Assembly (NCBI RefSeq): GCF_042429235.1
Contig: NZ_JBHMBA010000002.1
Origin: Arthrobacter_B citreus
Lineage (GTDB): Bacteria > Actinomycetota > Actinomycetes > Actinomycetales > Micrococcaceae
Length of the DNA: 64,000 nt
Reading direction: 5' to 3' (one strand)
Of this stretch, positions 16,009 to 24,278 are shown piece after piece. The notes under the pieces were generated by a model. The model did no database searches, was not told the origin of the DNA, and saw only the letters and a list, made by a program, of their open reading frames with translations. The first letter of the stretch is position 1. Every line of letters begins with the position of its first letter. The position numbers were made by a program, and so were the translations under genes.

Positions 16009-16596
16009 ATGATCAAAAACGTGTCCACGTCACCCGCTCTTTTACTCATTGGCCCCGCGGCAGCTGGGAAATCGACCATCGGCACCCTAACCGCGGACCT
16101 CTTGGGTATTCCCTTTGTGGATCTGGATGAGATTGGTGCTGATTACTACGCCGAGGTTGATTGGAGCATCGACCGGCTGGTGCGGCGCACCGCTCAGGTG
16201 GGACGGGTGGCGGCCGAACGGGAGTGGGAACCCGCACGCGCCCATGCCGTGCGCAGAGCTGTGGAAGACCATCCGGATGCTGTACTGGCGTTGGGCGCCG
16301 GGCATTCCTCCTATACCGACGCTGCTTGTTTTGCGGACGTACAGGCTGCCGCGGCCAAGGTCTCAACCGTGGTTCTGCTGCTGCCCACGGGCGAGCGGGC
16401 AACGGACCTGGCCGAGCTCAAACGGCGGTCACTGACCACGAAGGGGACGGATTGGGTTAGTTCGGGGCACGACTTCATGGCGGAGTGGCTCGATGATCCG
16501 GGAATGCGCTCCCTCGCCACCGACCTCGTCATCACAGGAGCCGACACTCCCCTGGAGTGCGCACTGCGCGTCGCCGGGCTGGTTCAAGGGACATGA
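16009..16596 (+). CDS. shikimate-kinase-like P-loop protein
   Basis: Nucleotide-binding protein of 195 residues resembling shikimate and gluconate kinases. The Walker A motif GPAAAGKST is at residues 15-23 and DLDE follows near residue 42, where these kinases have a substrate/magnesium-binding Asp. GAG at about residue 101 (LALGAGHSSY) matches the GGG/GAG substrate loop of shikimate kinases. A true aroK would normally sit with aroB or aroC, which are absent, so this is more likely a paralogue acting on an unknown small molecule. Its stop overlaps the next start (ATGA), implying translational coupling. Confidence 0.75.
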   Translation: MIKNVSTSPALLLIGPAAAGKSTIGTLTADLLGIPFVDLDEIGADYYAEVDWSIDRLVRRTAQVGRVAAEREWEPARAHAVRRAVEDHPDAVLALGAGHSSYTDAACFADVQAAAAKVSTVVLLLPTGERATDLAELKRRSLTTKGTDWVSSGHDFMAEWLDDPGMRSLATDLVITGADTPLECALRVAGLVQGT

Positions 16597-17144
16597 ACAC
16601 GCCCCGGGAACGCGCGGAACCCCTCGAACTACAGCCGGGCGCCATCGTGAATTTCATTTCGGCGGTCTTGGCGGAGCCTTGGCCGTCGATGAGCAACCAG
16701 TTCTGCACCTACTTTGAGCACCTTGGGTGCGAGCTCAAGCCAGCGGATGATCACAACGACGACGACGCACTGCTGGGAGTCACGCGCGGATCCTTCGAAA
16801 CACGCCGCATCACCACGAAGAACGCTTCCTGGTTGGCTATGGACGGATCCCTTTTTAGTCTCAACTTCTTCGCCTACGAGCATGAACGGGATGTCGTCGC
16901 AGCCGTCAAGGCAGGATATGACGGCATCAGGACCGGCCTCATTCGGCTATGCGGGCCCCCGCTCGATGAACGGCTGTCCCTGCACGACAACCGTTCCGCT
17001 GTCTGGTTGGTGCGGGACACTGAGATCGAACTGTATGCGCACATCGCGCTGGCCCCTGTGCTGCAGATCGGTCTCAGCCACAAGGAACGCAACGCTGCCT
17101 ACGAACGCCGCCTCGCCCAGTTGCCGGACAGGCCTACATCCTAG
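16593..17144 (+). CDS. hypothetical protein
   Basis: Protein of 183 residues with no membrane segment or signal peptide. It is fairly acidic, with a hydrophobic patch MDGSLFSLNFFAYEHERD around residue 85, and looks like a small globular cytoplasmic protein. I do not recognise a family with confidence. The ATG at 16593 overlaps the previous stop by four bases (ATGA), so it is probably made together with the kinase-like protein. Its function may be tied to that enzyme; this is inference. Confidence 0.7.
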   Translation: MNTPRERAEPLELQPGAIVNFISAVLAEPWPSMSNQFCTYFEHLGCELKPADDHNDDDALLGVTRGSFETRRITTKNASWLAMDGSLFSLNFFAYEHERDVVAAVKAGYDGIRTGLIRLCGPPLDERLSLHDNRSAVWLVRDTEIELYAHIALAPVLQIGLSHKERNAAYERRLAQLPDRPTS

Positions 17145-17161
17145 GCACTTCCCGCGTGCTG

Positions 17162-17380
17162 TTATTCCAGCGGTCCTTTGGCGGTACGCCGCTCGTGTCG
17201 GCGCCACAGACCAGACCAGACGCTGCCAACAGCAACAGCAACAAGAATAGTGATAGTCGTAACCCACCACTGCTGGGCTGCACCTGCAAATATTGGACCG
17301 ACGATCATGCCGGCAATAAGTGCGCGATAAAACCAGGTTTTGGACATCCCGAGATATCCCGGCTCCCTTTCAGTTTCCAT
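17162..17380 (-). CDS. small membrane protein
   Basis: A 72-residue protein with two predicted membrane segments (about residues 18-35 and 38-56), a charged N-terminus and a basic Arg-rich tail. The ATG at 17380 gives the longest form; a second in-frame ATG at residue 12 would remove the first 11 residues. It ends 17 bases from the convergent hypothetical gene and is 30 bases downstream of another membrane-protein gene in the same direction. Function unknown. Confidence 0.6.
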   Translation of the reverse strand: METEREPGYLGMSKTWFYRALIAGMIVGPIFAGAAQQWWVTTITILVAVAVGSVWSGLWRRHERRTAKGPLE

Positions 17381-17410
17381 CCGGTCAGCCTATTCGGCAT
17401 AGGCAGCGAG

Positions 17411-17863
17411 TCAACTGGATGATTGATCGAACCGCGTTCTGCGGTCTGTATATCCTCTGACACGGGTGGCGAGGAATGCAGCCGATGTACCGCACACGAG
17501 CACAAACCCGACCCCGATAAAAAGAACTGCCAGGTTCGACCCAAGAGAGGGAAGCAGCAAGAAGGCGGCGAACGTGGTCGACATTGCCGCCCCCAGCCCG
17601 GCTGCTGCGCCGACAGACAGCCCCGGCCGCCCGCGGTGCGGCTTTCCCACCAGAAGCAGCAGCCCTGCGGCTGCGCCAAGGAAGCTCACGAGGCCGGCAC
17701 CTAATCCGACGCCAGCTCCAATGACGCCAGCGATGACGGCGGCGCTCAGCCACGAGGATCCTGATCCCCAGCCCACAAACTTCGGATCAAAATGCGCCTG
17801 AAATTCCGAGATGACACTCACCGCTGCTCCAGCCAGGCCGCCTGCTGCGGCACCGAGCACCAC
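17411..17863 (-). CDS. hypothetical membrane protein
   Basis: Gly/Ala-rich membrane protein of at least 150 residues with four predicted segments and a short basic C-terminus. The start is uncertain. The GTG at 17863 has no ribosome binding site. The same frame stays open to a stop at 17912-17914; within it, ATT codons at 17906-17911 lie five to seven bases after a GGAG box, and the added residues (HRGKFLGPLCLVAV) extend the first hydrophobic segment. A rare ATT start, giving 166 residues, is therefore possible. Function unknown. Confidence 0.6.
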   Translation of the reverse strand: MVLGAAAGGLAGAAVSVISEFQAHFDPKFVGWGSGSSWLSAAVIAGVIGAGVGLGAGLVSFLGAAAGLLLLVGKPHRGRPGLSVGAAAGLGAAMSTTFAAFLLLPSLGSNLAVLFIGVGFVLVCGTSAAFLATRVRGYTDRRTRFDQSSS

Positions 17864-17911
17864 GGCAACAAGACAGAGCGGGCCAAGAAACTTCCCCCGG
17901 TGCTGAATAAT

Positions 17912-18233
17912 TTAGTTCTCCAATCGAAACTCGTAACCTGCGGAATCACGCCTAGCCTTAATTTATGGTGACTCAACAGGCTAACCGGAATTGCGCTCCA
18001 TCCATCCTTCTGCGGCTCGCTTTCAGCTTGGTGGTGCCTGCTTCCCAGACCTGGCCGCTCTCCGATGGAGTATCGTCCGACTCAGTGCCCTGAGCAGAAA
18101 ATCACGGCGCCACCGGCCCTGGATCCACACTCGCTGTCCGTCGGGGTAACTATAATTAAATGATTCGGTTGTGTGGCCGCTGCCCCCTCCGCCCGATCCA
18201 ATAGATCCGTTTCTGTCCCACCTGGTGATGTAA
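17912..18233. other. gap with no supported gene
   Basis: No confident gene. On the minus strand an open stretch (about 18023-18235) would encode a protein-like C-terminal segment containing SFNYSYPDGQRVWIQGRW. It overlaps the start of the ManA-like gene and has no convincing start codon, so it may be a decayed fragment. TATAAT occurs at about 18151-18156 on the plus strand, but I see no matching -35 box. The interval precedes a gene that lacks its N-terminal domain, which fits past rearrangement here. Confidence 0.35.
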
Positions 18234-19346
18234 GTGCCCCTCGTGCGTACTGGTTCCGAGTTCTCAAGGTCCGTAGCACCCTCCAGCAGTGCACCGCTGC
18301 CCTCGCGCGGCCTGCTCATTGATTGGGATCCTGCGACCTATCGGCAAACACTGGAGCGGTTCGCCGGGGAAATGCCGCTCGCAGTCCCGCCAACGCACTC
18401 GGGGTCAGGCTCGCCGTTTCCCTTCCGCCTGAAGGTCCTGGACGCCGATGTCCCGCCGCCGATCATGCTGCACCCACACTGGGAACAGGCCTTGGCCGGA
18501 TTCGTCCGGGAACAGGCCAGGGGCGTGCCGATGGCCGCCGGAAACCGCAATTACAAGGACCGCAACCCAAAGTGTGAGGTTGCCGTAGCCCTCACACCAC
18601 TGCGTCTGCTTGCCGGGGAGCGGACCACCGAGGAACTTCAAGCCATCTCTTCCGGGCTGGAACTGCCCTGGCTTCGCTCCTATCTTTCCTTCCGCCATGA
18701 GACCGCCATCCACTCGATACTGCGCATGTCGTCCTCCGAACTGACCGCTGCGCTGCGGGAAACGGCCGACGCCGTGGACCGGGCCCAGCCCCTCGAAGGA
18801 GCGGCGGCGGAAGCAGTGACCGTCGTACGGCGCCTGCAGCAGCAATTCCCCCACGACCGGGGCATCCTACTGGCGCTCTGCATGAAGCTGATCCAGCTCG
18901 ATCCCGGCCAGGCGACAGTGATACCTCCGGGGTGCATGCACACCTATCTATCCGGCCAGGCCGTGGTGGTTATGGGCATCTCCGATAATGCGCTGCACGC
19001 CGGTTTGACCAAGGGGTGCGTGGACCTCTGCGAACTGCAGCATCTGACATACGCAGGACAGCCCCAGCCATGTCCCCTGCCCGTGCTCGACGTTGGCGAC
19101 GGAGAGCAGCGGATTCCGCTCTGGAGCGACGACCTGGATCTGCGGCGTGTGGTCGTGGGCAATGACCCAAAGTCCATTCGAGTAGGGCCGTTCAGCGTTG
19201 TGCTGGCCGCGATGGAGCATGCCGCCATCACCGTCAACGAAGTCACCGCGGAAATGGAGCCCGAAGCGAAAATCCTGTACGCCGGGGATCCGGTGACGGC
19301 CACGCTCACCGGGCCAGCCCAGATCTTCGTGGCGTCAACACGCTAG
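18234..19346 (+). pseudogene. mannose-6-phosphate isomerase-like, N-terminally truncated
   Basis: Homologue of class I phosphomannose isomerase (ManA), 370 residues as open frame. The usual first ~60 residues, including the YAWGS region, are missing: a stop codon lies directly before the GTG at 18234, which has no ribosome binding site. Metal-site changes are visible. The family LQVHP motif reads IMLHP near residue 81, so the zinc-ligand Gln is Met while the His remains. The Glu in PKCEVAVALTP is kept, but SGVGVEIM reads SGQAVVVM and NVLRGGLT reads NALHAGLT. Truncation plus altered ligands point to a decaying or repurposed gene rather than an active isomerase. Confidence 0.65.
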
Positions 19347-19371
19347 CTGCCCCTGGCCCGCCGCAAGATAA

Positions 19372-20274
19372 AGGTTTGGGCCGGGCAATTCACCGTGCTT
19401 TTACATCCTCCCGTTCCATGACCTCTACACCGTTTATGCCGGCTACGTCAGTTCGGCCACCACCGGCACCGGACCCGGCCGCTATTTGCTGGCTGGTCCG
19501 TCCTGGTCCGGCGGAACGCCCGAGGGATTTGATGGGGTTATCCGGGCTTCGACCGACGTCGTTGGATGCCTGGGGCGGACGGCTTTCACCGACGGTGACC
19601 TCGCAGCCCTGCGGGAGATCCAACACTCCTACGATGTTCGGCCGTGGCACGACTACGCCGGCACCGCCCCACCGGCCGTTGAAGCCGCTGATTGGCCGGA
19701 GTGGAACGAAGCGGCGGCAAACGGGCTGGGTTTCTATGACTATCTGGACATGCTGCTGGGATTCGCCCCGGTGCTGGAGGAGGACCGCGAGGTGCGGGAA
19801 CGGCTCGCATCCATCGGGTTGGACGGCAGCGGGCGGTTCCGCACACTAAAGCTCGACGACGCCGCCCGCGGTGCTTTCGCCCAAGGACTCGCTGAGGGGA
19901 AGGCCCATCTGGACCAGGTTGCAGGCGCAGCCAGCACCTCGACAGGCATGTTCGGCACGCGTGAGCAGATGGCGGACGGCTATGACCGGCGCAACGTCGG
20001 CGCCAAGAAGGGCCTCTATGGGTTGCCGCCTGCCATCGCATGGTACGGCGGATGGCTTGTCGACGCCGCCGGCAACCGCATCACCCCGGGGTTGATCTAC
20101 GACGACGACGGATCACTGACCCTCGAGGTACGGCACACACGTCCGGCGGAGACGGCAGTACCGAACTGGCTTCCATCACCGGAGGGACCTTTTACCGTCA
20201 TCATCCGCGCGTATGGCGGGGACTCCGAGATCGTCGACGGAACATACCGGCTTCCCCCCATCGTTCCGGTTTAA
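19372..20274 (+). pseudogene. DUF1254/DUF1214 protein remnant, 5' end lost
   Basis: The frame reads back from residues LLAGPSWSGGTPEG to a stop at 19369-19371 with no ATG or ribosome binding site. It resumes in the middle of a DUF1254 domain (FHDLYTVYAGYVSSATTGTG) and continues through a complete DUF1214 domain ending in FTVIIRAYGGD and the stop at 20274. Intact relatives have about 150 more N-terminal residues. A TTG at 19486 could start a 262-residue product, but it cuts the domain. It follows another truncated gene by 25 bases, so the pair looks like gene debris. Family function is poorly defined. Confidence 0.7.
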
Positions 20275-20302
20275 CACGGCGGGCCACTGGTGAGGAGAAA
20301 CC

Positions 20303-20974
20303 ATGACTTTCGTTATCGGTGAGATCCTTCCCCTCGCACTGGGGATTGCCATCAGCCCGATTCCCGTCATCGCGGCGATCCTGATGCTGCTCTCTCCCAG
20401 TGCACGCGGCACCAGTGTCGGGTTCGTCCTTGGCTGGGTGCTCGGGGTGGTGGCCGCCGTCGTCGTGTTCACCGTTGCTTCCTCACTGCTCACTGAGAGT
20501 GACGGGAACAGCTCCCGCCCTGTCGCCGGAATCATTAAGATCGTGCTCGGCTTTTTGCTGCTGCTCCTGGCGTTGAAGCAGTGGCGCTCCAAGCCCACGC
20601 GCGGCGCGCAACCGCCACTGCCAAAGTGGATGACAGCCATCGATTCGATGACCGCAGGCAGGGCCCTGCTGCTCGGATTCGCGCTCTCCGGCCTTAACCC
20701 CAAAAACCTGCTGATGGGCGTAGCCGCAGGAGTGGCCATCGGCTTCGGCGGGTTGGGCGTTGGGGAATCAGCTCTCGCAATCTCCATTTTTACGATCATC
20801 GCGGCGTCGACCGTTGCCATCCCTGTGATCGCATACCTCGTTGCCGCGGACCGGATGGCTCCCCGACTCGAGACCCTTCGTCAATGGCTTGTGCACAATA
20901 ACGCGACCGTCATGGCCGTCCTTCTGCTCGTTATTGGCGTGGTCCTCATCGGTAAAGGCCTCGGCTCGTTCTAA
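20303..20974 (+). CDS. GAP/Sap family membrane protein
   Basis: Membrane protein of 223 residues with six predicted segments, matching the GAP (Sap, sulfolipid-addressing) family related to LysE-type exporters. Typical features are the N-terminal LALGIAISPIPVIAAILMLL, FVLGWVLG, and GLNPKNLLMGVAAG near residue 130. Mycobacterial relatives help transport cell-envelope lipids; the cargo here is unknown. GAGGAGAAACC before the ATG at 20303 is a clear ribosome binding site. It is the first clearly intact gene after two truncated ones. Confidence 0.88.
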   Translation: MTFVIGEILPLALGIAISPIPVIAAILMLLSPSARGTSVGFVLGWVLGVVAAVVVFTVASSLLTESDGNSSRPVAGIIKIVLGFLLLLLALKQWRSKPTRGAQPPLPKWMTAIDSMTAGRALLLGFALSGLNPKNLLMGVAAGVAIGFGGLGVGESALAISIFTIIAASTVAIPVIAYLVAADRMAPRLETLRQWLVHNNATVMAVLLLVIGVVLIGKGLGSF

Positions 20975-20981
20975 GCAGGGG

Positions 20982-21437
20982 TCAGGATCCGCTGAGGACT
21001 CTACTGAACATCACGTATTCGCCGTCCCGGCCCGTACTCCCATAACCGGCGCCCTCGTACAGCATGCTTGCCTCGTTGGTGTGGTGGACACCGAGCTCCA
21101 CAACCCGTGCTCCGTCTGTGGCGGCCCTTTGCTCGAACCCTTCCAGGAGAAACCGTCCGAGTCCTTCGTGCCGCCGGCTGCCGAGGACATTGATCGAGAC
21201 AAGGGTTGCGGTGTCACCATCGACACTCCATATCGCGTATCCGAGCGGGTTGCCCTCCGGGTCGATGCAGAACAGCGTCCGGGGCAGGGAATCGATCCAG
21301 TCCGCGAGGTTTAGGTCCAGAGCGGCCAGCCATCCCTGCTGGGCATCCGGCTCGATGGTCTCGATGTACTCGCGTTCCTGGCGGAGGATGAACGGCAGGT
21401 CGGTTACTTCCGCGGGCCGAAGGCGTGGCATGGTCAT
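20982..21437 (-). CDS. GNAT family N-acetyltransferase
   Basis: Acetyl-CoA-dependent acyltransferase of 151 residues. The fold is visible as RLRPAEVTDLPFI at the start, VSINVLGSRRHEGLGRFLLE near residue 95 (the acetyl-CoA loop, here RRHEGLG) and LGVHHTNEASMLYEGAGY at the end. I chose the ATG at 21437 because it overlaps the lysR stop as ATGA, giving translational coupling. In-frame ATGs further upstream lie inside lysR. Substrate unknown. Confidence 0.87.
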   Translation of the reverse strand: MTMPRLRPAEVTDLPFILRQEREYIETIEPDAQQGWLAALDLNLADWIDSLPRTLFCIDPEGNPLGYAIWSVDGDTATLVSINVLGSRRHEGLGRFLLEGFEQRAATDGARVVELGVHHTNEASMLYEGAGYGSTGRDGEYVMFSRVLSGS

Positions 21438-22348
21438 GGACCCGAGCATCCCACATCATCCGCTGGCATCCTTCGAAGCGCGTCCGCGACCTGCAGGACT
21501 GCGGTCCGCTGGAGGGCTTCAGGCCGGCAGAGGAGGTCAACACGCCTGGCCAGCGGTAAATCGCGGATCGGTTTGAGGACGATTCCGCTCCCCGCCGGCG
21601 GGGAAGCGGTGTGGCGGGGCATCAATGCGATGGCCGGGCCGGCGGACACGACCGCCGCAGCAATGAAGAACTCGTTGATCCGGTGCGTAATCCGGAGGGG
21701 TTGGCCGGCATGAACGGCAATCGCCTGCAATGCGGGCAGGAGCGGAAACCCGTCCTGAACGGACACCCATTCTTCGTTGATGATGTCGCCGATGCTGACG
21801 CTTGGAGCGCCGGCGAGAGGGTGCCGGTCCGACATGGCGACGTCCAGGGGCTCGCGCACCAGCGGCATGACCGTGACCGTTTCGGGCCACGGCGCACTGT
21901 GCTCGAGGCGGTGCGCGATGACCAGGTCGTAATCGGCGGTAAGGGCCGGGAAATCCTCCTGTCCCACATCCTTATCGGAACAGATCAGCCGCGGGCTGCC
22001 GTCACCGGCCAGTGACTGAAGGAGGGGGCCGAAGTACGTGAGGCCGGCGCTGTTGAACGCACAAAGGCTCACTGTCGCGCTGGGATCTTGAAGGTAGTGG
22101 CTGACGGCCTGCTCAGCGGAGCGCATCGCAACACTAATGTCGACGGCGGCTCGGGCCAAGGCCTGGCCGGCGCCGGTCAGGACAAGATTACGTCCCCGCC
22201 GTTCGGTCAGGGGAACCTCGACTCGCCTCTGCAACGCCGTGAGCTGCTGTGAGACAGCTGATGCGGAGACATGGAGGGAGCGGGCGACGGCAGCGAGACT
22301 GCCCCGGTCCCCAAGTTCCCTCAGTAAGCGCAGCTGATGAAGATCCAT
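21434..22348 (-). CDS. LysR family transcriptional regulator
   Basis: Regulator of 304 residues. The winged helix-turn-helix is at residues 1-60 (MDLHQLRLLRELGDRGSLAA, SASAVSQQLTALQRRVEVPL) and a substrate-binding-like effector domain follows from about residue 90. It is divergent from an EamA transporter gene, a common pairing in which LysR senses a metabolite and induces its exporter. The palindrome at 22354-22372 in between is a good candidate operator. The acetyltransferase gene downstream is translationally coupled. Confidence 0.93.
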   Translation of the reverse strand: MDLHQLRLLRELGDRGSLAAVARSLHVSASAVSQQLTALQRRVEVPLTERRGRNLVLTGAGQALARAAVDISVAMRSAEQAVSHYLQDPSATVSLCAFNSAGLTYFGPLLQSLAGDGSPRLICSDKDVGQEDFPALTADYDLVIAHRLEHSAPWPETVTVMPLVREPLDVAMSDRHPLAGAPSVSIGDIINEEWVSVQDGFPLLPALQAIAVHAGQPLRITHRINEFFIAAAVVSAGPAIALMPRHTASPPAGSGIVLKPIRDLPLARRVDLLCRPEALQRTAVLQVADALRRMPADDVGCSGP

Positions 22349-22353
22349 AAGGA

Positions 22354-22372
22354 GAATCTAAACTATGGATTC
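22354..22372. promoter_or_regulatory. LysR-type operator GAATC-N9-GATTC
   Basis: Inverted repeat GAATC (22354-22358) and GATTC (22368-22372) with a nine-base centre. It contains ATC-N9-GAT, a pattern known for several LysR-family binding sites. It lies just upstream of the lysR start codon (22348) and before the divergent EamA gene, so both could be controlled from it. Confidence 0.6.
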
Positions 22373-22436
22373 AGAAATTGCCCTCTCGTCTTATCGATGC
22401 GGCTCCCTAAGACTTATGGCGTGCCCTCCTCCATAA
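22365..22436 (+). other. possible 23-codon leader ORF
   Basis: An ATG at 22365, ten bases after AAGGAG (22349-22354), opens a 23-codon frame ending in TAA at 22434-22436. It overlaps the start of the EamA gene in another frame. The EamA start itself has no ribosome binding site, so a translated leader that couples into it is conceivable. It could equally be chance. Confidence 0.2.
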
Positions 22437-23383
22437 CTCCCGTCCCGCGCATCAGCGGTCAACGGCAAAGCCTGATCTCGCTTCTCACTGCGCGAAGAGT
22501 GGACCTCCTGCTGCTTATGGTCGCCGTCGCATGGGGCAGCAGCTACCTTGCCGCCAAAACCCTGACCGACACGGTTGGCGTCACCGTAATCCTCTCGCTG
22601 CGTTTCCTCATCACCACGGTGGCCTTGGCATTGATCAGGATGATCTGGAGCCGACGCCGGGCCGGACGCCGCGAAATCGTCGTCGGCGTCGTGCTGAGCC
22701 TGACGCAGGCTGCGGTGCTCATCCTCGAAACCCACGGGATCGCGGGGACCAGCGCAACAAACGCCGGGCTGATCATCAGTCTCGTGGTTGTTTTCACCCC
22801 TTTCGCTGAAAGCATCGCCTTCCGGGTACGGGTACCGCGCATGGTGTTCATTGCGGGGATCACGGCGGTCGTGGGGGTCTGCCTCCTGGTCTCCGCCGAC
22901 GGATTCGCCGCACCAACCCTTGGGGACATGCTCGTGCTGGCAGCAGCGGCTGTGCGCGCCGTTCACGTCACCGCGGTCTCCGCGCTCACCCGGGGACGCG
23001 GCCACAGCGCGCTGAATTTGACCCTGATCCAAAGTGCGGTGTGCGCCGTCGTGTACACCCTCGCCGATTGCCCCGGCGTGCTCCGGGCAGTGCGCGGTTT
23101 CGATGCCGGTGAATGGGCCGGTGTGCTTTACCTGGGGTTGGCGTGCAGCGTGTTCGCCTTCCTCATCCAGACCTGGGCCATCCAACAAACATCGGCCTCC
23201 AGGGTGAGTCTGCTCATGGGCACCGAACCCATCTGGGCCGTTCTCATCGGTGTCACCATCGGCCAGGAGGGCCTCACGCTTGCGGGGATCCTCGGTGCCG
23301 CCCTCATCATCAGCGGCACCTATCTGGGATTGAGGTCCGAAACACGCCATCGAGAGGCATCGCTGCCCGCGAATTCCGGGTGA
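22397..23383 (+). CDS. EamA/DMT family transporter
   Basis: Drug/metabolite-type exporter of about 328 residues with ten predicted membrane segments and two EamA repeats. The first repeat includes AVAWGSSYLAAKTL and SLRFLITTVALALI; the second ends LLMGTEPIWAVLIGVTIGQE and GAALIISGTYLG. The start is uncertain: the ATG at 22397 (MRLPKTYG) lacks a good ribosome binding site, and the frame is open to 22337. It is divergent from LysR, which probably regulates it. Substrate unknown; amino acids and purines are typical for the family. Confidence 0.9.
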   Translation: MRLPKTYGVPSSITPVPRISGQRQSLISLLTARRVDLLLLMVAVAWGSSYLAAKTLTDTVGVTVILSLRFLITTVALALIRMIWSRRRAGRREIVVGVVLSLTQAAVLILETHGIAGTSATNAGLIISLVVVFTPFAESIAFRVRVPRMVFIAGITAVVGVCLLVSADGFAAPTLGDMLVLAAAAVRAVHVTAVSALTRGRGHSALNLTLIQSAVCAVVYTLADCPGVLRAVRGFDAGEWAGVLYLGLACSVFAFLIQTWAIQQTSASRVSLLMGTEPIWAVLIGVTIGQEGLTLAGILGAALIISGTYLGLRSETRHREASLPANSG

Positions 23384-23616
23384 ACGGCGTCATCCGTTTT
23401 GTGGCGGCTCCCCTGTGGCTTTCGCTGCCTCAGGTTTGGCCGCCCAGCATTCGCCCGACGGCGGTGACTACCGCTTGCCGGCGAGCAGCGATTTCCTCAG
23501 CCTTGTCAGCCGCTGCACCGTGCCTGCAGCCCTCAGCCAGTCCAGCCCATCGAAGAGTGGGTGACCGGCAGCCTGCTCATGCAGGTCACTTTTTTGCAGG
23601 GTTGAAGGGCACTTCC

Positions 23617-23895
23617 TTATCTGACGCCGCTTTCAGTGCTTTTTTCGGCGTCGCGATCCGTGGTGGTGGAGCGGCGGCCAATGGCCAGCCAGAGAATCGG
23701 ACCGGCTACGGGGAAGGCAAGCACCACGAGGATCCACACTGCCTGTGCGGTGCCGGAGAGATGGCGGGAGCGCGCAATGCCAATGACAGCGACGATGAGA
23801 AAGAGCAGGGCGAGCACCCCGATGCCGAGGACGGTGAATTCCCATCGATTGGGTATCACCGGGTTTGCGCCTTGTGTTGCCATCCATGCCAGCAT
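23617..23895 (-). CDS. PLDc_N domain small membrane protein
   Basis: A 92-residue protein with two membrane segments and the phospholipase D N-terminal (PLDc_N) pattern: RSRHLSGTAQAVWILVVLAF near residues 43-62 and PVAGPILWLAIGRR near 63-76. This small domain occurs alone in many actinobacterial membrane proteins of unknown role. Starts at residue 1 (23895) or at the second Met (23883) are both possible. The 233 bases downstream (23384-23616) hold no gene I can support. Confidence 0.75.
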   Translation of the reverse strand: MLAWMATQGANPVIPNRWEFTVLGIGVLALLFLIVAVIGIARSRHLSGTAQAVWILVVLAFPVAGPILWLAIGRRSTTTDRDAEKSTESGVR

Positions 23896-24004
23896 GAGAG
23901 TCCCCCTTTTTAGCCCCGAAATTCGGATGCTGTCTCCACCCTAGGCGAAGATCTCGGGGGCTCCAATGACCTCAAGATGGCATGGTTGGCGGTTGTCTGA
24001 TCCC

Positions 24005-24256
24005 TCAGCGCGGAACTCGGATGAGGCGAATGATGCAGTATCCGAGCGCAATGACACTGACAAGGGCCAATGAGAAACTGCCTGGCCAACCAAGGGCTGG
24101 TCCTGCCGTGCACGTGGATCCCGCTCCGGATTCGGGGATGTAGTCGACGCACAGCCCGGATTGAAGACCGAAATTGAGGGCGTTCAACAAAACGATCAGC
24201 CCGCAGATCCAAACCCAAGCCTTCTTGGACCGCCGAGCAGTGCTGATCATCGGCAA
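24005..24256 (-). CDS. small membrane protein
   Basis: An 83-residue protein with a basic N-terminus and two membrane segments (about residues 14-32 and 57-76). The loop between them contains two cysteines (GLCVDYIPESGAGSTC) that may form an extracytoplasmic disulfide. No family recognised. It lies 22 bases downstream of the amino-acid permease gene in the same direction. Confidence 0.6.
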   Translation of the reverse strand: MPMISTARRSKKAWVWICGLIVLLNALNFGLQSGLCVDYIPESGAGSTCTAGPALGWPGSFSLALVSVIALGYCIIRLIRVPR

Positions 24257-24278
24257 AGCCTATGCGCCTGTGGCTGCT

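Noticed and set aside
23384..23616. Possible C-terminal fragments on the minus strand (LFDGLDWLRAAG and AEEIAARRQAV)
   Set aside because: Two overlapping frames both look protein-like, neither has a start codon, and at most one can be real; GC-rich chance frames are more likely.
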